A stretch of 64,000 nucleotides of DNA from NCBI GenBank assembly GCA_036273715.1, contig DASUHB010000072.1:1-64000 (forward strand), written 5' to 3'. Positions 7,847-16,815 of this stretch are shown piece after piece. Under the pieces are notes generated by a model. The model was given only the letters and a program-made list of their open reading frames with translations. It did not search any database and was not told where the DNA came from. Made by a program: the position numbers and the translations under genes. Positions within the stretch are counted from its first letter, which is position 1; each line of letters starts with the position of its first letter. This stretch comes from Gemmatimonadaceae bacterium. GTDB taxonomy: Bacteria; Gemmatimonadota; Gemmatimonadetes; Gemmatimonadales; Gemmatimonadaceae.

Positions 7847-10072
7847 ATGCCATCAACCATCACTCGCAAGGCGATCCTCAGGGACATCACGGACCGTCCC
7901 GTGCACGACGGCGCCCGCACGAACGGCAGCACGCCGCCGGCACATCCCCCGACATCCGAATATTTCGGCGTCAACACGTTTGGCGTTAGGCAGATGCGCG
8001 CCAAGTTGCCGCGCGACGTGTACGCCAAGCTCCTGTCCTCGATCCGCCACGGAAAGAAGCTGGACCAGGACATCGCGCCGACCGTCGCCCAGGTGATCAA
8101 GGAATGGGCGATCTCGCGCGGCGTCACGCATTTCACGCACTGGTTCCAGCCGCAAACCGGCCTAACGGCAGAGAAGCACGACGCCTTCCTGTCGTTCGAC
8201 GATGACCGCCAGCCCATGGAATCGTTCACCGGCGAGCAGCTCATCCAGAGCGAGCCGGATGCGTCGAGCTTCCCGTCGGGCGGCCTCCGCGCGACCTGGG
8301 AAGCGCGCGGCTATACGGCGTGGAACCCGGCCAGTCCCATCTTCATCGTCGAATCCGGCAACACGCGCACGCTGTGCATTCCGTCCGTGTTCATCGGCTA
8401 CAACGGCGAAGCGCTGGACGAGATGACGCCGCTGCTGCGCAGCTCGGACGTGTTGTCGCAGAAAGCCATCGGCCTGCTCGAACTGTTAGGCGACCGCGGC
8501 GTGTACCGCGTGTACACCACGCTCGGACCGGAACAGGAATACTTCCTCATCGACCGCGCACATTTCGCGATGCGGCCCGATCTCGTGATGGCCGGCCGCA
8601 CGCTGTTGGGCGCGGCGCCGCCGCGCGGCCAGCAGCTCGAAGACCATTACTTCGGCGGCATTCCCGAGCGCGTGCAGGCGTGCATCGCCGAGGTCGAGCA
8701 CGAGCTGTACAAGTTAGGCGTACCGATCGTCACCCGGCACAACGAAGTGGCGCCGAGCCAGTTCGAGATGGCGCCGATGTTCGAGGAGACGGATGTCGCG
8801 GTCGACCACAACCAGCTGGTGATGGCGACGCTGCGCAAGGTCGCGCTGCGCCACGGACTGCAGGCCGTGCTGCACGAGAAGCCGTTCGCCGGCATCAACG
8901 GGTCGGGCAAGCACTGCAACTGGTCGATGGCGATCGCGTCGGACAACGAGCTCGACGGCGTGAACCTGCTCAAGCCCGGCAAGACGCCGCACCAGAACCT
9001 CCGCTTCCTCATCTTCCTCGCCGCCGTCCTCAAGGCGGTGCACAAGCACGCGGCCGTGCTGCGCGCCGGTGTCGCGACATCGGGCAACGAGCACCGGTTA
9101 GGCGCCAACGAAGCGCCGCCGGCCATCATCTCGGTGTTCATGGGCGACATGCTGACGCGCGTCATCGACGACATCGCCAACGCCAAGACCTCGCCGAGCA
9201 ACGCCGAGCAGGCGATGATCAAGTTGGGCGTGGCGAAGCTGCCGGAGATCCAGAAGGACAACACCGACCGGAACCGCACGTCGCCGTTCGCCTTCACCGG
9301 CGCCAAGTTCGAATTCCGCGCCGTGGGCGGCTCGCAGACCATCGCATTCCCCGTGATGGTGCTCAACGCGACGGTCGCCGAAGCGATCGGCGAATTGACC
9401 GAGCAGCTCAAGGCCGCGCTCCAGAGCACGAAATCGGTGGACGACGCCGTGCTCAAGGTGGTGCGTAAGGCGTTCAAGGAGACCGCCGATGTCCGCTTCG
9501 AGGGCAACAACTACTCGGACGACTGGGTCAAGGAAGCGGCGAAGCGGCGGCTGCCTAACTTGCGCCGGACGCCGGAGGCGCTCGAGGAGCTGATCACCAA
9601 GCCCGCCCGCGCGCTGTTCGACCGGCTGGGCATCCTGACGCGCGAGGAGCTCGAGTCGCGGTTCCACGTGCACATGGAGCGCTACACCAAGGACATGCTC
9701 ATCGAGCTGCACACGGTGCGGCAGATAGTGGACACGATGGTGCTGCCGGCGGCCTTCGCCTACCACGGCGCGCTGATCGACACCGCCGCCAAAGCCAAGG
9801 ACCTTGGCCTAACGGTCATTCCGGAGCTCGAGACGGCGAAGGAGGTCGGCACCGTGGCGCAGCAGATCCAGAAGCGCCGGACGGCGCTGGCCAAGGTGAT
9901 CGATCAGGCCGATCACCTCCACGCCGACCCCCTCACGCAGGCCAAGCTGCTCACCTCCGAAGGCGCCGATCGCATGGCCGAGCTGCGCGCGAGCTGCGAC
10001 GCCATGGAGTTGCTCGTGCCCGATGACCAGTGGCCGCTGCCCAAGTATCGCGAGATGCTGTTCCCGGTCTAA
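7847..10072 (+). CDS. glnN: glutamine synthetase type III
   Basis: The 741-residue protein has the length and motifs of GSIII (GlnN), the large dodecameric class, which makes glutamine from glutamate, ammonia and ATP. Clear landmarks are YFGVNTFGVRQM at the N-terminus, ARGYTAWNPASPIF, GPEQEYFLID (metal-binding Glu), NEVAPSQFEMAP, GINGSGKHCNWS and the Arg-containing NRTSPFAFTGAKFEFRA. The C-terminal third is helical, as in other GSIII proteins. It is not adenylylated in known members. A second, type I enzyme is encoded at 19858-21222, so the organism has redundant ammonia assimilation. The upstream gap contains weak inverted repeats but no recognised nitrogen-control site. Confidence 0.97.
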   Translation: MPSTITRKAILRDITDRPVHDGARTNGSTPPAHPPTSEYFGVNTFGVRQMRAKLPRDVYAKLLSSIRHGKKLDQDIAPTVAQVIKEWAISRGVTHFTHWFQPQTGLTAEKHDAFLSFDDDRQPMESFTGEQLIQSEPDASSFPSGGLRATWEARGYTAWNPASPIFIVESGNTRTLCIPSVFIGYNGEALDEMTPLLRSSDVLSQKAIGLLELLGDRGVYRVYTTLGPEQEYFLIDRAHFAMRPDLVMAGRTLLGAAPPRGQQLEDHYFGGIPERVQACIAEVEHELYKLGVPIVTRHNEVAPSQFEMAPMFEETDVAVDHNQLVMATLRKVALRHGLQAVLHEKPFAGINGSGKHCNWSMAIASDNELDGVNLLKPGKTPHQNLRFLIFLAAVLKAVHKHAAVLRAGVATSGNEHRLGANEAPPAIISVFMGDMLTRVIDDIANAKTSPSNAEQAMIKLGVAKLPEIQKDNTDRNRTSPFAFTGAKFEFRAVGGSQTIAFPVMVLNATVAEAIGELTEQLKAALQSTKSVDDAVLKVVRKAFKETADVRFEGNNYSDDWVKEAAKRRLPNLRRTPEALEELITKPARALFDRLGILTREELESRFHVHMERYTKDMLIELHTVRQIVDTMVLPAAFAYHGALIDTAAKAKDLGLTVIPELETAKEVGTVAQQIQKRRTALAKVIDQADHLHADPLTQAKLLTSEGADRMAELRASCDAMELLVPDDQWPLPKYREMLFPV

Positions 10073-10274
10073 CGCGACACGCGCAGTGGACGGGCACGCG
10101 GGGGCGGCGCACGATGCGTCGCCCCCGCGGTGCATCGGCGCGCACCCGTGCACCGACGCCGAGCACGCAAAGTATCGGCGCCCAATGTGTTGACATCGTT
10201 GATGCCGAAACGACAGAGAGACCATAGCTTGGCGCACCCACCAGTCGCCGGATCACACCATGTGGAGGAGCGCC

Positions 10275-11201
10275 ATGCGTGCACCGACAGCATCTCTGAG
10301 ATCCTGGGCGCGACGCGCGCTCCTGGTCGTGACGACAGCAGCGTTCGCGGCATGGATGCCCGCCACCGCGCACGCGCAGTTCGGCAAACTCGTGAAGAAG
10401 GCCGTCGACAAGGCCTCGCCGGGTTCGGCCAAGGCGGCAGGTCCGGCCCCCGTGTACGACGAAACCACCATAGAGCTCGGCGGCGCGCAGGTGGATCAGA
10501 TGATCGCCGGCCTAACGGCGGAGCGCAGCATTCTCGTCGGCTCCGGGCAGAACGGCCTGCAAGCGATGATCAAACGGCGTCAGGCCGCGTCCGACCAGCG
10601 CTCCAAGATCGCCGACGCGCACGACAAGGATGAACAGGCGTACGAGAGCAGCTCGTCCAAGATCGATGGGTGCCGCAGCCAGACCCTCGACGCGCTGCAG
10701 CAGACGCACACCAAGGAAGCCCAGGCGAAAGCGATGAGCGATCCGGCTTTCCAGCAGCGATACATGCAAGCGGCACAGGCCATGGCACAGGCGAACGCCC
10801 GCGGCGATACGGCAGGCGTGCGCAAAATACAGATGCAGCTCATGCAGGCGGCGTATCCGAATGCCAAGGAAGACACGGCCGCGGCGGACGCGAAGTGCGG
10901 GAAGCCGGTGCCGGAGCCGGCGTGGCGCGTCCAGCGCAATGCGCTCTCGAAACTGGAAGACGCGCTCAGCGACTCGATTCGCGCCACCCAGGACACGGCC
11001 GAAGTAACCGGCGCGAGGAAGAGCGGCCTGACGGCTCCGCAGTTCGGCACCGCGCGCGAACGCATCCTGACGTTCCTCGCGAATCAGAATCGGAGCGGGG
11101 GCATTCCGGGCTACAGCCAAAAGGAAGTCGATGCGTTAGGCGCGAAGGCTGCCCAGCTGCACCAGTTGATCGAGGACATCGAAAAGGCGAGCCAGACCTG
11201 A
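10275..11201 (+). CDS. exported helical protein of unknown function
   Basis: The protein is about 308 residues: a signal peptide ending ATAHA-QF, then almost entirely helical, Gln/Ala/Lys-rich sequence with two conserved-looking Cys (SKIDGCRSQT and DAKCGKP). The ATG at 10275 is chosen over one 15 bases upstream because GGAGGA lies directly before it. The start of the mature protein (FGKLVKKAVDKAS) resembles the corresponding part of the OmpA-family protein at 6202. It overlaps the next gene by one base (TGATG), so the two are translationally coupled. I do not recognise a family; a periplasmic location is inferred from the signal peptide. Confidence 0.75.
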   Translation: MRAPTASLRSWARRALLVVTTAAFAAWMPATAHAQFGKLVKKAVDKASPGSAKAAGPAPVYDETTIELGGAQVDQMIAGLTAERSILVGSGQNGLQAMIKRRQAASDQRSKIADAHDKDEQAYESSSSKIDGCRSQTLDALQQTHTKEAQAKAMSDPAFQQRYMQAAQAMAQANARGDTAGVRKIQMQLMQAAYPNAKEDTAAADAKCGKPVPEPAWRVQRNALSKLEDALSDSIRATQDTAEVTGARKSGLTAPQFGTARERILTFLANQNRSGGIPGYSQKEVDALGAKAAQLHQLIEDIEKASQT

Positions 11202-12169
11202 TGGTCGGACGACGCCTGGCGGGCGCAGCGGCCTTCGCGCTCTGTGCGTCGGTCGCTGCGCCCGCAACGCCGCCGCACCGCGTGTCCGGGCTGCCCTCGA
11301 GCGCGCTCGCAGTCGAGGGCAGCCACGGGATGCGCACGTGGTGGCGCTCGGACCGTGCGCCCGCGCGGTGGACGGCGCCGCTACCGGAGATCGCGCACGC
11401 GTTGGCATGGCAGCCGGTGGCGGCAGGAATCGAATGGGCATCGATGCGCCTGGGCGGGCGCGGTGAAGCGTGGCGCATTCGTGTGATGGTCGTGCGCATC
11501 GACCCGCGCCTCACGACCCTCCGGCTGGACACCGCATTCGCCGGCAACGGCGTGGCCGCCGCCTGGAGCATCGCGCGCGCGCCTAACGATGCACGAGTCG
11601 CGCTCAACGCCGGGCAGTTCGTCGGTTCCATGCCGTGGGGATGGGTCGTGTTGCACGGGCGGCAGTTTTTATCGCCGGGACACGGGCCGCTGTCCACAGC
11701 GGTCGTCATCGACACGGCCGGCCGCGTGCATTGGATATCGGGCGACAGCATCGCACGCTCGGTTTCCGGCGTCGAGGCGGCGTTCCAGTCCTACCCCACG
11801 CTGCTCGAGGGAGATGGCGACGTACCGGCCGCCCTGCAAGCGCCAGCCTCGGGTGCGGCCGCCATCGACCTCGCGCACCGCGATGCGCGGCTCGCGTTAG
11901 GCGAGTTGCGCGACCGCCGGCTCGTGGTGGTGCTGACGCGATTCGATGCGCTCGACGGCGCGATGGATTTTGTCCCGTTCGGTCTCACGACGCCCGAAAT
12001 GGCCGCGCTCATGGGCGCCATCGGCTGCCGGCACGCGGTCGCCCTCGACGGCGGCATCTCGAGTCAGTTGCTGATTCGCGACGCACGCGGACACACGTTC
12101 GCGTGGCGTGCCTTGCGCAAAGTCCCGCTGGGGCTGGTCGTCGTGCCGCAAGCGACCGCGGAACACTGA
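11201..12169 (+). CDS. phosphodiester glycosidase (NAGPA) domain protein
   Basis: The 322-residue protein has an N-terminal signal-like segment (LAGAAAFALCASVAAPA), then a domain resembling the NAGPA phosphodiester glycosidase family. Landmarks are the strand WRIRVMVVRIDPRL, ALNAGQFVGSMPWGW, and the C-terminal signature AVALDGGISSQLL. Family members remove N-acetylglucosamine or other sugars from phosphodiesters and are often found with cell-wall enzymes. It starts inside the stop codon of the upstream exported protein, so the pair probably acts together in the envelope. The substrate is unknown. Confidence 0.8.
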   Translation: MVGRRLAGAAAFALCASVAAPATPPHRVSGLPSSALAVEGSHGMRTWWRSDRAPARWTAPLPEIAHALAWQPVAAGIEWASMRLGGRGEAWRIRVMVVRIDPRLTTLRLDTAFAGNGVAAAWSIARAPNDARVALNAGQFVGSMPWGWVVLHGRQFLSPGHGPLSTAVVIDTAGRVHWISGDSIARSVSGVEAAFQSYPTLLEGDGDVPAALQAPASGAAAIDLAHRDARLALGELRDRRLVVVLTRFDALDGAMDFVPFGLTTPEMAALMGAIGCRHAVALDGGISSQLLIRDARGHTFAWRALRKVPLGLVVVPQATAEH

Positions 12170-12300
12170 CCGACCTTCCGCGAAAAGGGGCGGTTCTCAC
12201 GGTCGCAGCCGGGAACAATCGCTCGGTCGCCAAACCTTGTCGATGAGTGGTACTTTCCGACACGGTGATCCACGCGACCGCCCAACCTGCGAGCGCCTTT

Positions 12301-12678
12301 ATGAATTCTGCAGTGACGACACTCCGCATCCTCGTGCGGCTCTCCGGCCTCATCCTCATCATCCTCGGGATCATTTTCTGGACCGGACATGCGCTCGGCC
12401 TCATTCCGGTGCACATGGTCGTTGGTCTCCTGCTCGCGGTGTGTCTGTGGCTGCTCGCCATCTTTGGCGTAAAGGCGCACGTGAGCGGCGGCTTTGTCGC
12501 GCTCGTTGCGGTGTGGGCGCTCGTCATGGTGATCTTTGGTGCTGTGCAGACCCGATTGATGGTCGGCAGCGCGCACTGGGTCATCCAGGTGTTGCACCTG
12601 CTCGTCGGCCTCGCAGCGCTCGGGCTGGGCGACCAGTTGGGCATGCGATTGTCACGCGCGGCGTACCAGGCGCGATAG
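12301..12678 (+). CDS. small four-helix membrane protein
   Basis: The 125-residue protein has four hydrophobic helices (about residues 10-29, 36-56, 60-82 and 90-112) and little else, ending in a basic tail. The longer frame from 12247 adds a segment with no ribosome site, so I prefer the ATG at 12301. No family is recognised. It stands between the glycosidase gene and a two-component operon, with 131 and 107 bases on either side, and is probably its own transcription unit. Confidence 0.7.
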   Translation: MNSAVTTLRILVRLSGLILIILGIIFWTGHALGLIPVHMVVGLLLAVCLWLLAIFGVKAHVSGGFVALVAVWALVMVIFGAVQTRLMVGSAHWVIQVLHLLVGLAALGLGDQLGMRLSRAAYQAR

Positions 12679-12785
12679 CACGCGTTGCGCGCCACGGCGA
12701 GAGCGGAGCAGGGAACTTCGGCGGCGACTCGTCCTAACATAAGAGAGAGGATCTTCGACTCACTGCCCGCCACCACGCGTCAGTC

Positions 12786-13742
12786 GTGACTCACGCCCGC
12801 ATTTCGTCCGGCATCGCCTTCGTGGTCGCGCTGGCGAGTTGCTCGCATCAGGGCGCGTCAGTTGCGCCGTCGCCTGCTCCCGTGCCCGCGTCGCTTGACG
12901 TTGCCGTGACGGACGCAACGGATTCGATAGCCGGGTGGCTGAGCGGTGCGTACCAACTGTCGGCTCGGTCGGGTGACACGGTGCGCCTGGAGCCGCTGGG
13001 TACCAACGCGGGACCGGCGCTGATTGTGCATCGGGTGGCGGCGCGCGATGCGCGCGATGCGATCGACGCCGGCGTGGATGCGCTGCTCACCGATGATCCC
13101 GACGCCATCGCGTATGCGGCAACGCGCGCGGACCTCACCTCGGTGCCATCAGGCTGGAATCGCGCCTACGGGCTTCTCGTGCGCGCGGGAGACCAGTCGA
13201 CCGATGGCGAACCAGCGTCGGCCCTCGACATCTTGCGGACAGAGCTCGCAATAGGCGCCGTCCGCGTCGAGGCACGTCCGGCACGCATGGCGAGCGACGG
13301 CGCTTGCACCGATTCGGGCGGCGCGACGACGGCGACAACCGCCGGCGCTGCAGCCGGCCCGCGCATCGTGTATTCGCGCACCGACGATGTCGCGCGCGCG
13401 CTCGCCGCCCGCCTGGTTGCGTTAGGCGCATCGCGGCGCGAGCTCCTGGCCGCGCTTTCCCCGTCCCTCGTGCGCGCCGGTAGTTCGTTGCGGGCGGAAG
13501 GCGTCGATGCGGGTGAGGCCGCCCGCCGGGTAGCGCGCGGGAGCGCTCTCGCCGCGGTGGTTGCCGTCCCGCGTGTGCCGGACTGCAGCGCCGGCGCCGT
13601 GCCGGGAATGGATCCGGGGCTGACGCGCCTGATTCCGTTGATCGAGACGCGCGAGCGGCTCATCGCCAAGCGCCGCCTAACGGGCGGTGCGCTCGCCGCA
13701 CTGGCTCGTGCGATCGGCGATTCCGCGCAGGCAGCGCCGTGA
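12786..13742 (+). CDS. lipoprotein resembling a substrate-binding protein, two-component operon
   Basis: The 318-residue protein has a lipoprotein signal ending ALASC (Cys19). Its middle (GVDALLTDDPDAIAYAATR, then WNRAYGLLV) recalls the hinge region of solute-binding proteins of the peptide/nickel class, but the protein is much shorter than that family (about 500 residues). It is the first gene of a three-gene operon and overlaps the histidine-kinase gene by four bases (GTGA). The likely role is ligand presentation to the kinase, which is inference from position only. Confidence 0.65.
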   Translation: MTHARISSGIAFVVALASCSHQGASVAPSPAPVPASLDVAVTDATDSIAGWLSGAYQLSARSGDTVRLEPLGTNAGPALIVHRVAARDARDAIDAGVDALLTDDPDAIAYAATRADLTSVPSGWNRAYGLLVRAGDQSTDGEPASALDILRTELAIGAVRVEARPARMASDGACTDSGGATTATTAGAAAGPRIVYSRTDDVARALAARLVALGASRRELLAALSPSLVRAGSSLRAEGVDAGEAARRVARGSALAAVVAVPRVPDCSAGAVPGMDPGLTRLIPLIETRERLIAKRRLTGGALAALARAIGDSAQAAP

Positions 13743-15457
13743 CGTTTCGCACGCGCCTCATGATCGCCTTCGGCGTGGTCGCGCTGGCGCCGCTCGTGGT
13801 GATCGCCGTCGGCGTGCGCCGACAGATGGATCGGCGTCTCACGGCGCAGGACGAACGGCGCGCCGCGGCGCTCGCCGCCGTCGCATCGGCAGACCTGGCG
13901 CAGCGCGGCGTGTCGATCGGCGACCGGCTGTCGTCGCTCGCCGCCGCGCTGGACGACGACAACCGCTTCCGCCTCGCCGTTCTTCAGGGCGATGCCGCCG
14001 GCCGCGCGTACGTGCTCGATCTCGCCGGCCGGGAGATGCGCCTCACCGGGCTCTCGATGCTGCAGATCCAGGATTCGTCCGGGCGGATTCTGAGCTCGGG
14101 CCACTTTCGCAACGAATACGACCGCCTCGAGCCGGATCTGCCGATGCTGCTCGCGTCCGTGCGCCGCGCCGCGCTCGTGCACGCGCGGACGCCGGACGGA
14201 CCGATGCTGGTGCTGGCTCGAGTCGATTCCGTTAGGCTCGCGGGCCGCCGCTTCGCCGTCGTGGGCGGAGTGCAGGTCGACTCGGCGTTTCTCGGGCGTC
14301 TCGCGCCCGGCGTGGATTTCTCGACGGCGCTGTCGCTGGCCGGCGGCGACAGCATCCGGTCGGGCGACGTGCAAGGCGCATCGCACGCGACGGTCGTATC
14401 GCGCATCGAGATTCCGTACATCACGGCCGGCGCCGGCGGCGCGCGCGGCGTAGCGACCGCGTCGCTCGCGCTCTCGCGTTCCACGGCGGCGCTCGACGCG
14501 CTGGAGCACAGTGTAGACCTCTGGTTTTTTGCGGCCATGGCGGTGACGGCTGCCGGTGCGCTCCTCGCGTCCACGTGGCTCGCCGCCCGCGTGAGCCGTC
14601 CACTTCGCGAGCTGGCCGAACAAACGTCGCGCGTCGACCTGGACCGGCTGGATGTCGACTTCAGCGCCGGGCGCGACGACGAGATCGGCGCGTTGTCGCG
14701 CCTGTTAGGCGCGATGACACGCCGGCTGCGCGCGAGCGCCGCCCGCGAGCGCGACGCGGAGCGTCGCGCGGCGGTCGGCGATCTCGCGCGCCAGGTCAAC
14801 CACGATGTCAAGAATGGATTGGCGCCCATCCGACACGTCCTGCGTCACCTCGCGCAGGTCGAGCGCGACGAGCCGAACCGCCTCGCAACCGTCTTCGCCG
14901 AACGCCGGCCGACGCTCGATGCGAGCGTCGACTATCTGGACACGCTGGCGCGCAATTACGCGCGCCTGTCGCCCCGCCTGGACGTCGCGCCGTGCGATGC
15001 CAACGAGATTGCGCGCGCGGTCGCCGCGGGCGCGTCGGCGCCGCGATCCGCGACCATCGCACTTGCGCTGGCCGACGGCCTACCGAAGGTTCGTGCGGAC
15101 GCGCTCGTGCTGCGCCGGATCCTCGAGAATCTCGTGACCAACGCGTGCGATGCACTCAACGGCCGCGGCGGCACCGTCACCATCGGAACGGCGGCAGCGG
15201 CCGGCGGCGTCGAACTCTCCGTGACCGATACGGGCAGCGGCATGACTCGCGAGCAATTGAACCGCGCGTTCCATGACTTCTATACGACCAAGCCCGCGGG
15301 CACCGGACTCGGCCTGTCGATCGTGAGACGGCTCGTGGCCGATCTGGGAGGCGCGCTGCGCGTCGACACCGAGCCCGGATCGGGCACTCGTGTGCTGGTC
15401 ACGCTGCCGCCAAACGACATCCGAGGCGAGCCGGCGGGCCCGGTCTCACACCCATGA
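13739..15457 (+). CDS. sensor histidine kinase, NtrY-like
   Basis: The 572-residue kinase has transmembrane helix 1 (about 8-27), an extracytoplasmic sensor of about 230 residues, transmembrane helix 2 (about 262-283), a HAMP domain, a dimerisation helix with the phospho-accepting His355 in NHDVKNGLAPI, and an ATP-binding domain with N-box ENLVTNACDAL, G1 DTGSGM and G2 GTGLGLSI. The NHDxKN form of the H-box is typical of NtrB/NtrY-type kinases that partner sigma-54 activators. It starts with GTG overlapping the lipoprotein gene and ends overlapping the regulator gene by four bases, so the three products are surely made together. Confidence 0.92.
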   Translation: MTFRTRLMIAFGVVALAPLVVIAVGVRRQMDRRLTAQDERRAAALAAVASADLAQRGVSIGDRLSSLAAALDDDNRFRLAVLQGDAAGRAYVLDLAGREMRLTGLSMLQIQDSSGRILSSGHFRNEYDRLEPDLPMLLASVRRAALVHARTPDGPMLVLARVDSVRLAGRRFAVVGGVQVDSAFLGRLAPGVDFSTALSLAGGDSIRSGDVQGASHATVVSRIEIPYITAGAGGARGVATASLALSRSTAALDALEHSVDLWFFAAMAVTAAGALLASTWLAARVSRPLRELAEQTSRVDLDRLDVDFSAGRDDEIGALSRLLGAMTRRLRASAARERDAERRAAVGDLARQVNHDVKNGLAPIRHVLRHLAQVERDEPNRLATVFAERRPTLDASVDYLDTLARNYARLSPRLDVAPCDANEIARAVAAGASAPRSATIALALADGLPKVRADALVLRRILENLVTNACDALNGRGGTVTIGTAAAAGGVELSVTDTGSGMTREQLNRAFHDFYTTKPAGTGLGLSIVRRLVADLGGALRVDTEPGSGTRVLVTLPPNDIRGEPAGPVSHP

Positions 15458-16815
15458 CGACGATCCTGTTGTGCGACGACAATGCGCCGCTCGCGGAGCA
15501 GTACGCCTACGACCTGCGGCGCCTGGGCGGGTACGACGTGCTGACGGCGTCGTCGGGAGCGCAAGCGCTCGAGGTCCTGAACACCGAGGCGATCGATTGC
15601 CTCGTTCTCGACCTCGAGATGCCGGTGATGGACGGATTTGGCGTCCTGCGCGCGCTGCGCGACCGCGCCGTGGACACGCCGGTCATCGTCTATACCGGCA
15701 CCGGCAACTTCGATCGATGCGTCCAGGCGGTCAAAGCCGGCGCCTACGCGTTCATCGACAAGGCGGAGCCGGTGGAACGCGTAGTTCGCGAGATCGAGAA
15801 CGCGATCGAACGCCGGCGTATTCTCGATGAAGTGACAGTGCTCCGTCGCTACGCCGACGACGAGAGCGCGCTGTTAGGCGGCAGCCCGGCGATGGGCGCG
15901 CTCAAGGACGCGATCGCGCGCGTGGCACCGGTGCCGAGCGCGGTGCTCATCATCGGCGAGAGCGGATCCGGCAAGGAGCTGGTCGCACGCGACGTGCATC
16001 GGCTGGGCGCCGGCGCGCGCGAGCCGTTCGTGGCGGTGAACTGCGCGGCGCTGCCCGAGCAGCTGGTGGAGAGCGAGTTGTTCGGGCACGAGCGCGGCGC
16101 GTTCACCGGCGCGGTGTCCTCGCGGAAAGGGGCGTTCGAGTCTGCAGGACGCGGGACGCTGTTCCTGGACGAGATCGGCGAGCTTCCCGCTCCGGCGCAG
16201 GCGAAGCTCCTGCGCGTGCTCGAGGAGCGCGCGGTGACTCGGTTAGGCAGCAACCGGCCGGTGCCGGTCCCGGCGCGCGTCATCGCGGCGACGAATCGCG
16301 ATCTGGAGCAGGAGGTGCGCGACGGCCGGTTCCGACGCGACCTCTTGTTCCGCATCAACGTGCACTTGCTGCGCGTGCCGCCGCTGCGCGAGCGGCTATC
16401 GGATGTGCCCGACCTCTTGGCGCATCTCGTGGCGCGCACGTGCGAGCGCTTCGGGCTCCGCGCCAAGCGCGTGTCTCCAGACGCGCTCGAAATCTTGATG
16501 GCTTACGACTGGCGGCTCAACAACGTTCGCGAGCTGCGAAACGCGGTCGAGCGCATGATCATCGCCGCCGACGGCGCTGTGATCGGCGCCGAGCACGTCC
16601 CGGCGGACGTACGGGACGACGCCCAGCCGCATCCGCCTAATGCAGGCGATGCGCGCGGTTTCGTGCAGCTCAAGGCCGAAGCCGAGCGGCAGATCATCGT
16701 GTCGGCGCTCGAGCGCCACGACTGGCACATCACCCGCACCGCCCGCGACCTCGGCCTCGCGGATCACGCGAGTCTGCTCAAGATCATGCGCCGGCACCGC
16801 ATCTCGCGTGACTAA
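15454..16815 (+). CDS. NtrC-family sigma-54-dependent response regulator
   Basis: The 453-residue protein has a receiver domain with phospho-acceptor Asp53 (VLDLEMPVMDG), a AAA+ domain with Walker A GESGSGKE (about 168-175), the sigma-54 contact loop GAFTGA (215-220), Walker B GTLFLDEIGE and the Arg-finger region, and a Fis-type helix-turn-helix at the C-terminus (ITRTARDLGLADHASLLKIM). It should activate sigma-54 promoters when phosphorylated by the kinase encoded immediately upstream. The target genes are not evident in this window. Its stop codon overlaps the stop of the convergent kinase gene by three bases. Confidence 0.95.
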   Translation: MTTILLCDDNAPLAEQYAYDLRRLGGYDVLTASSGAQALEVLNTEAIDCLVLDLEMPVMDGFGVLRALRDRAVDTPVIVYTGTGNFDRCVQAVKAGAYAFIDKAEPVERVVREIENAIERRRILDEVTVLRRYADDESALLGGSPAMGALKDAIARVAPVPSAVLIIGESGSGKELVARDVHRLGAGAREPFVAVNCAALPEQLVESELFGHERGAFTGAVSSRKGAFESAGRGTLFLDEIGELPAPAQAKLLRVLEERAVTRLGSNRPVPVPARVIAATNRDLEQEVRDGRFRRDLLFRINVHLLRVPPLRERLSDVPDLLAHLVARTCERFGLRAKRVSPDALEILMAYDWRLNNVRELRNAVERMIIAADGAVIGAEHVPADVRDDAQPHPPNAGDARGFVQLKAEAERQIIVSALERHDWHITRTARDLGLADHASLLKIMRRHRISRD

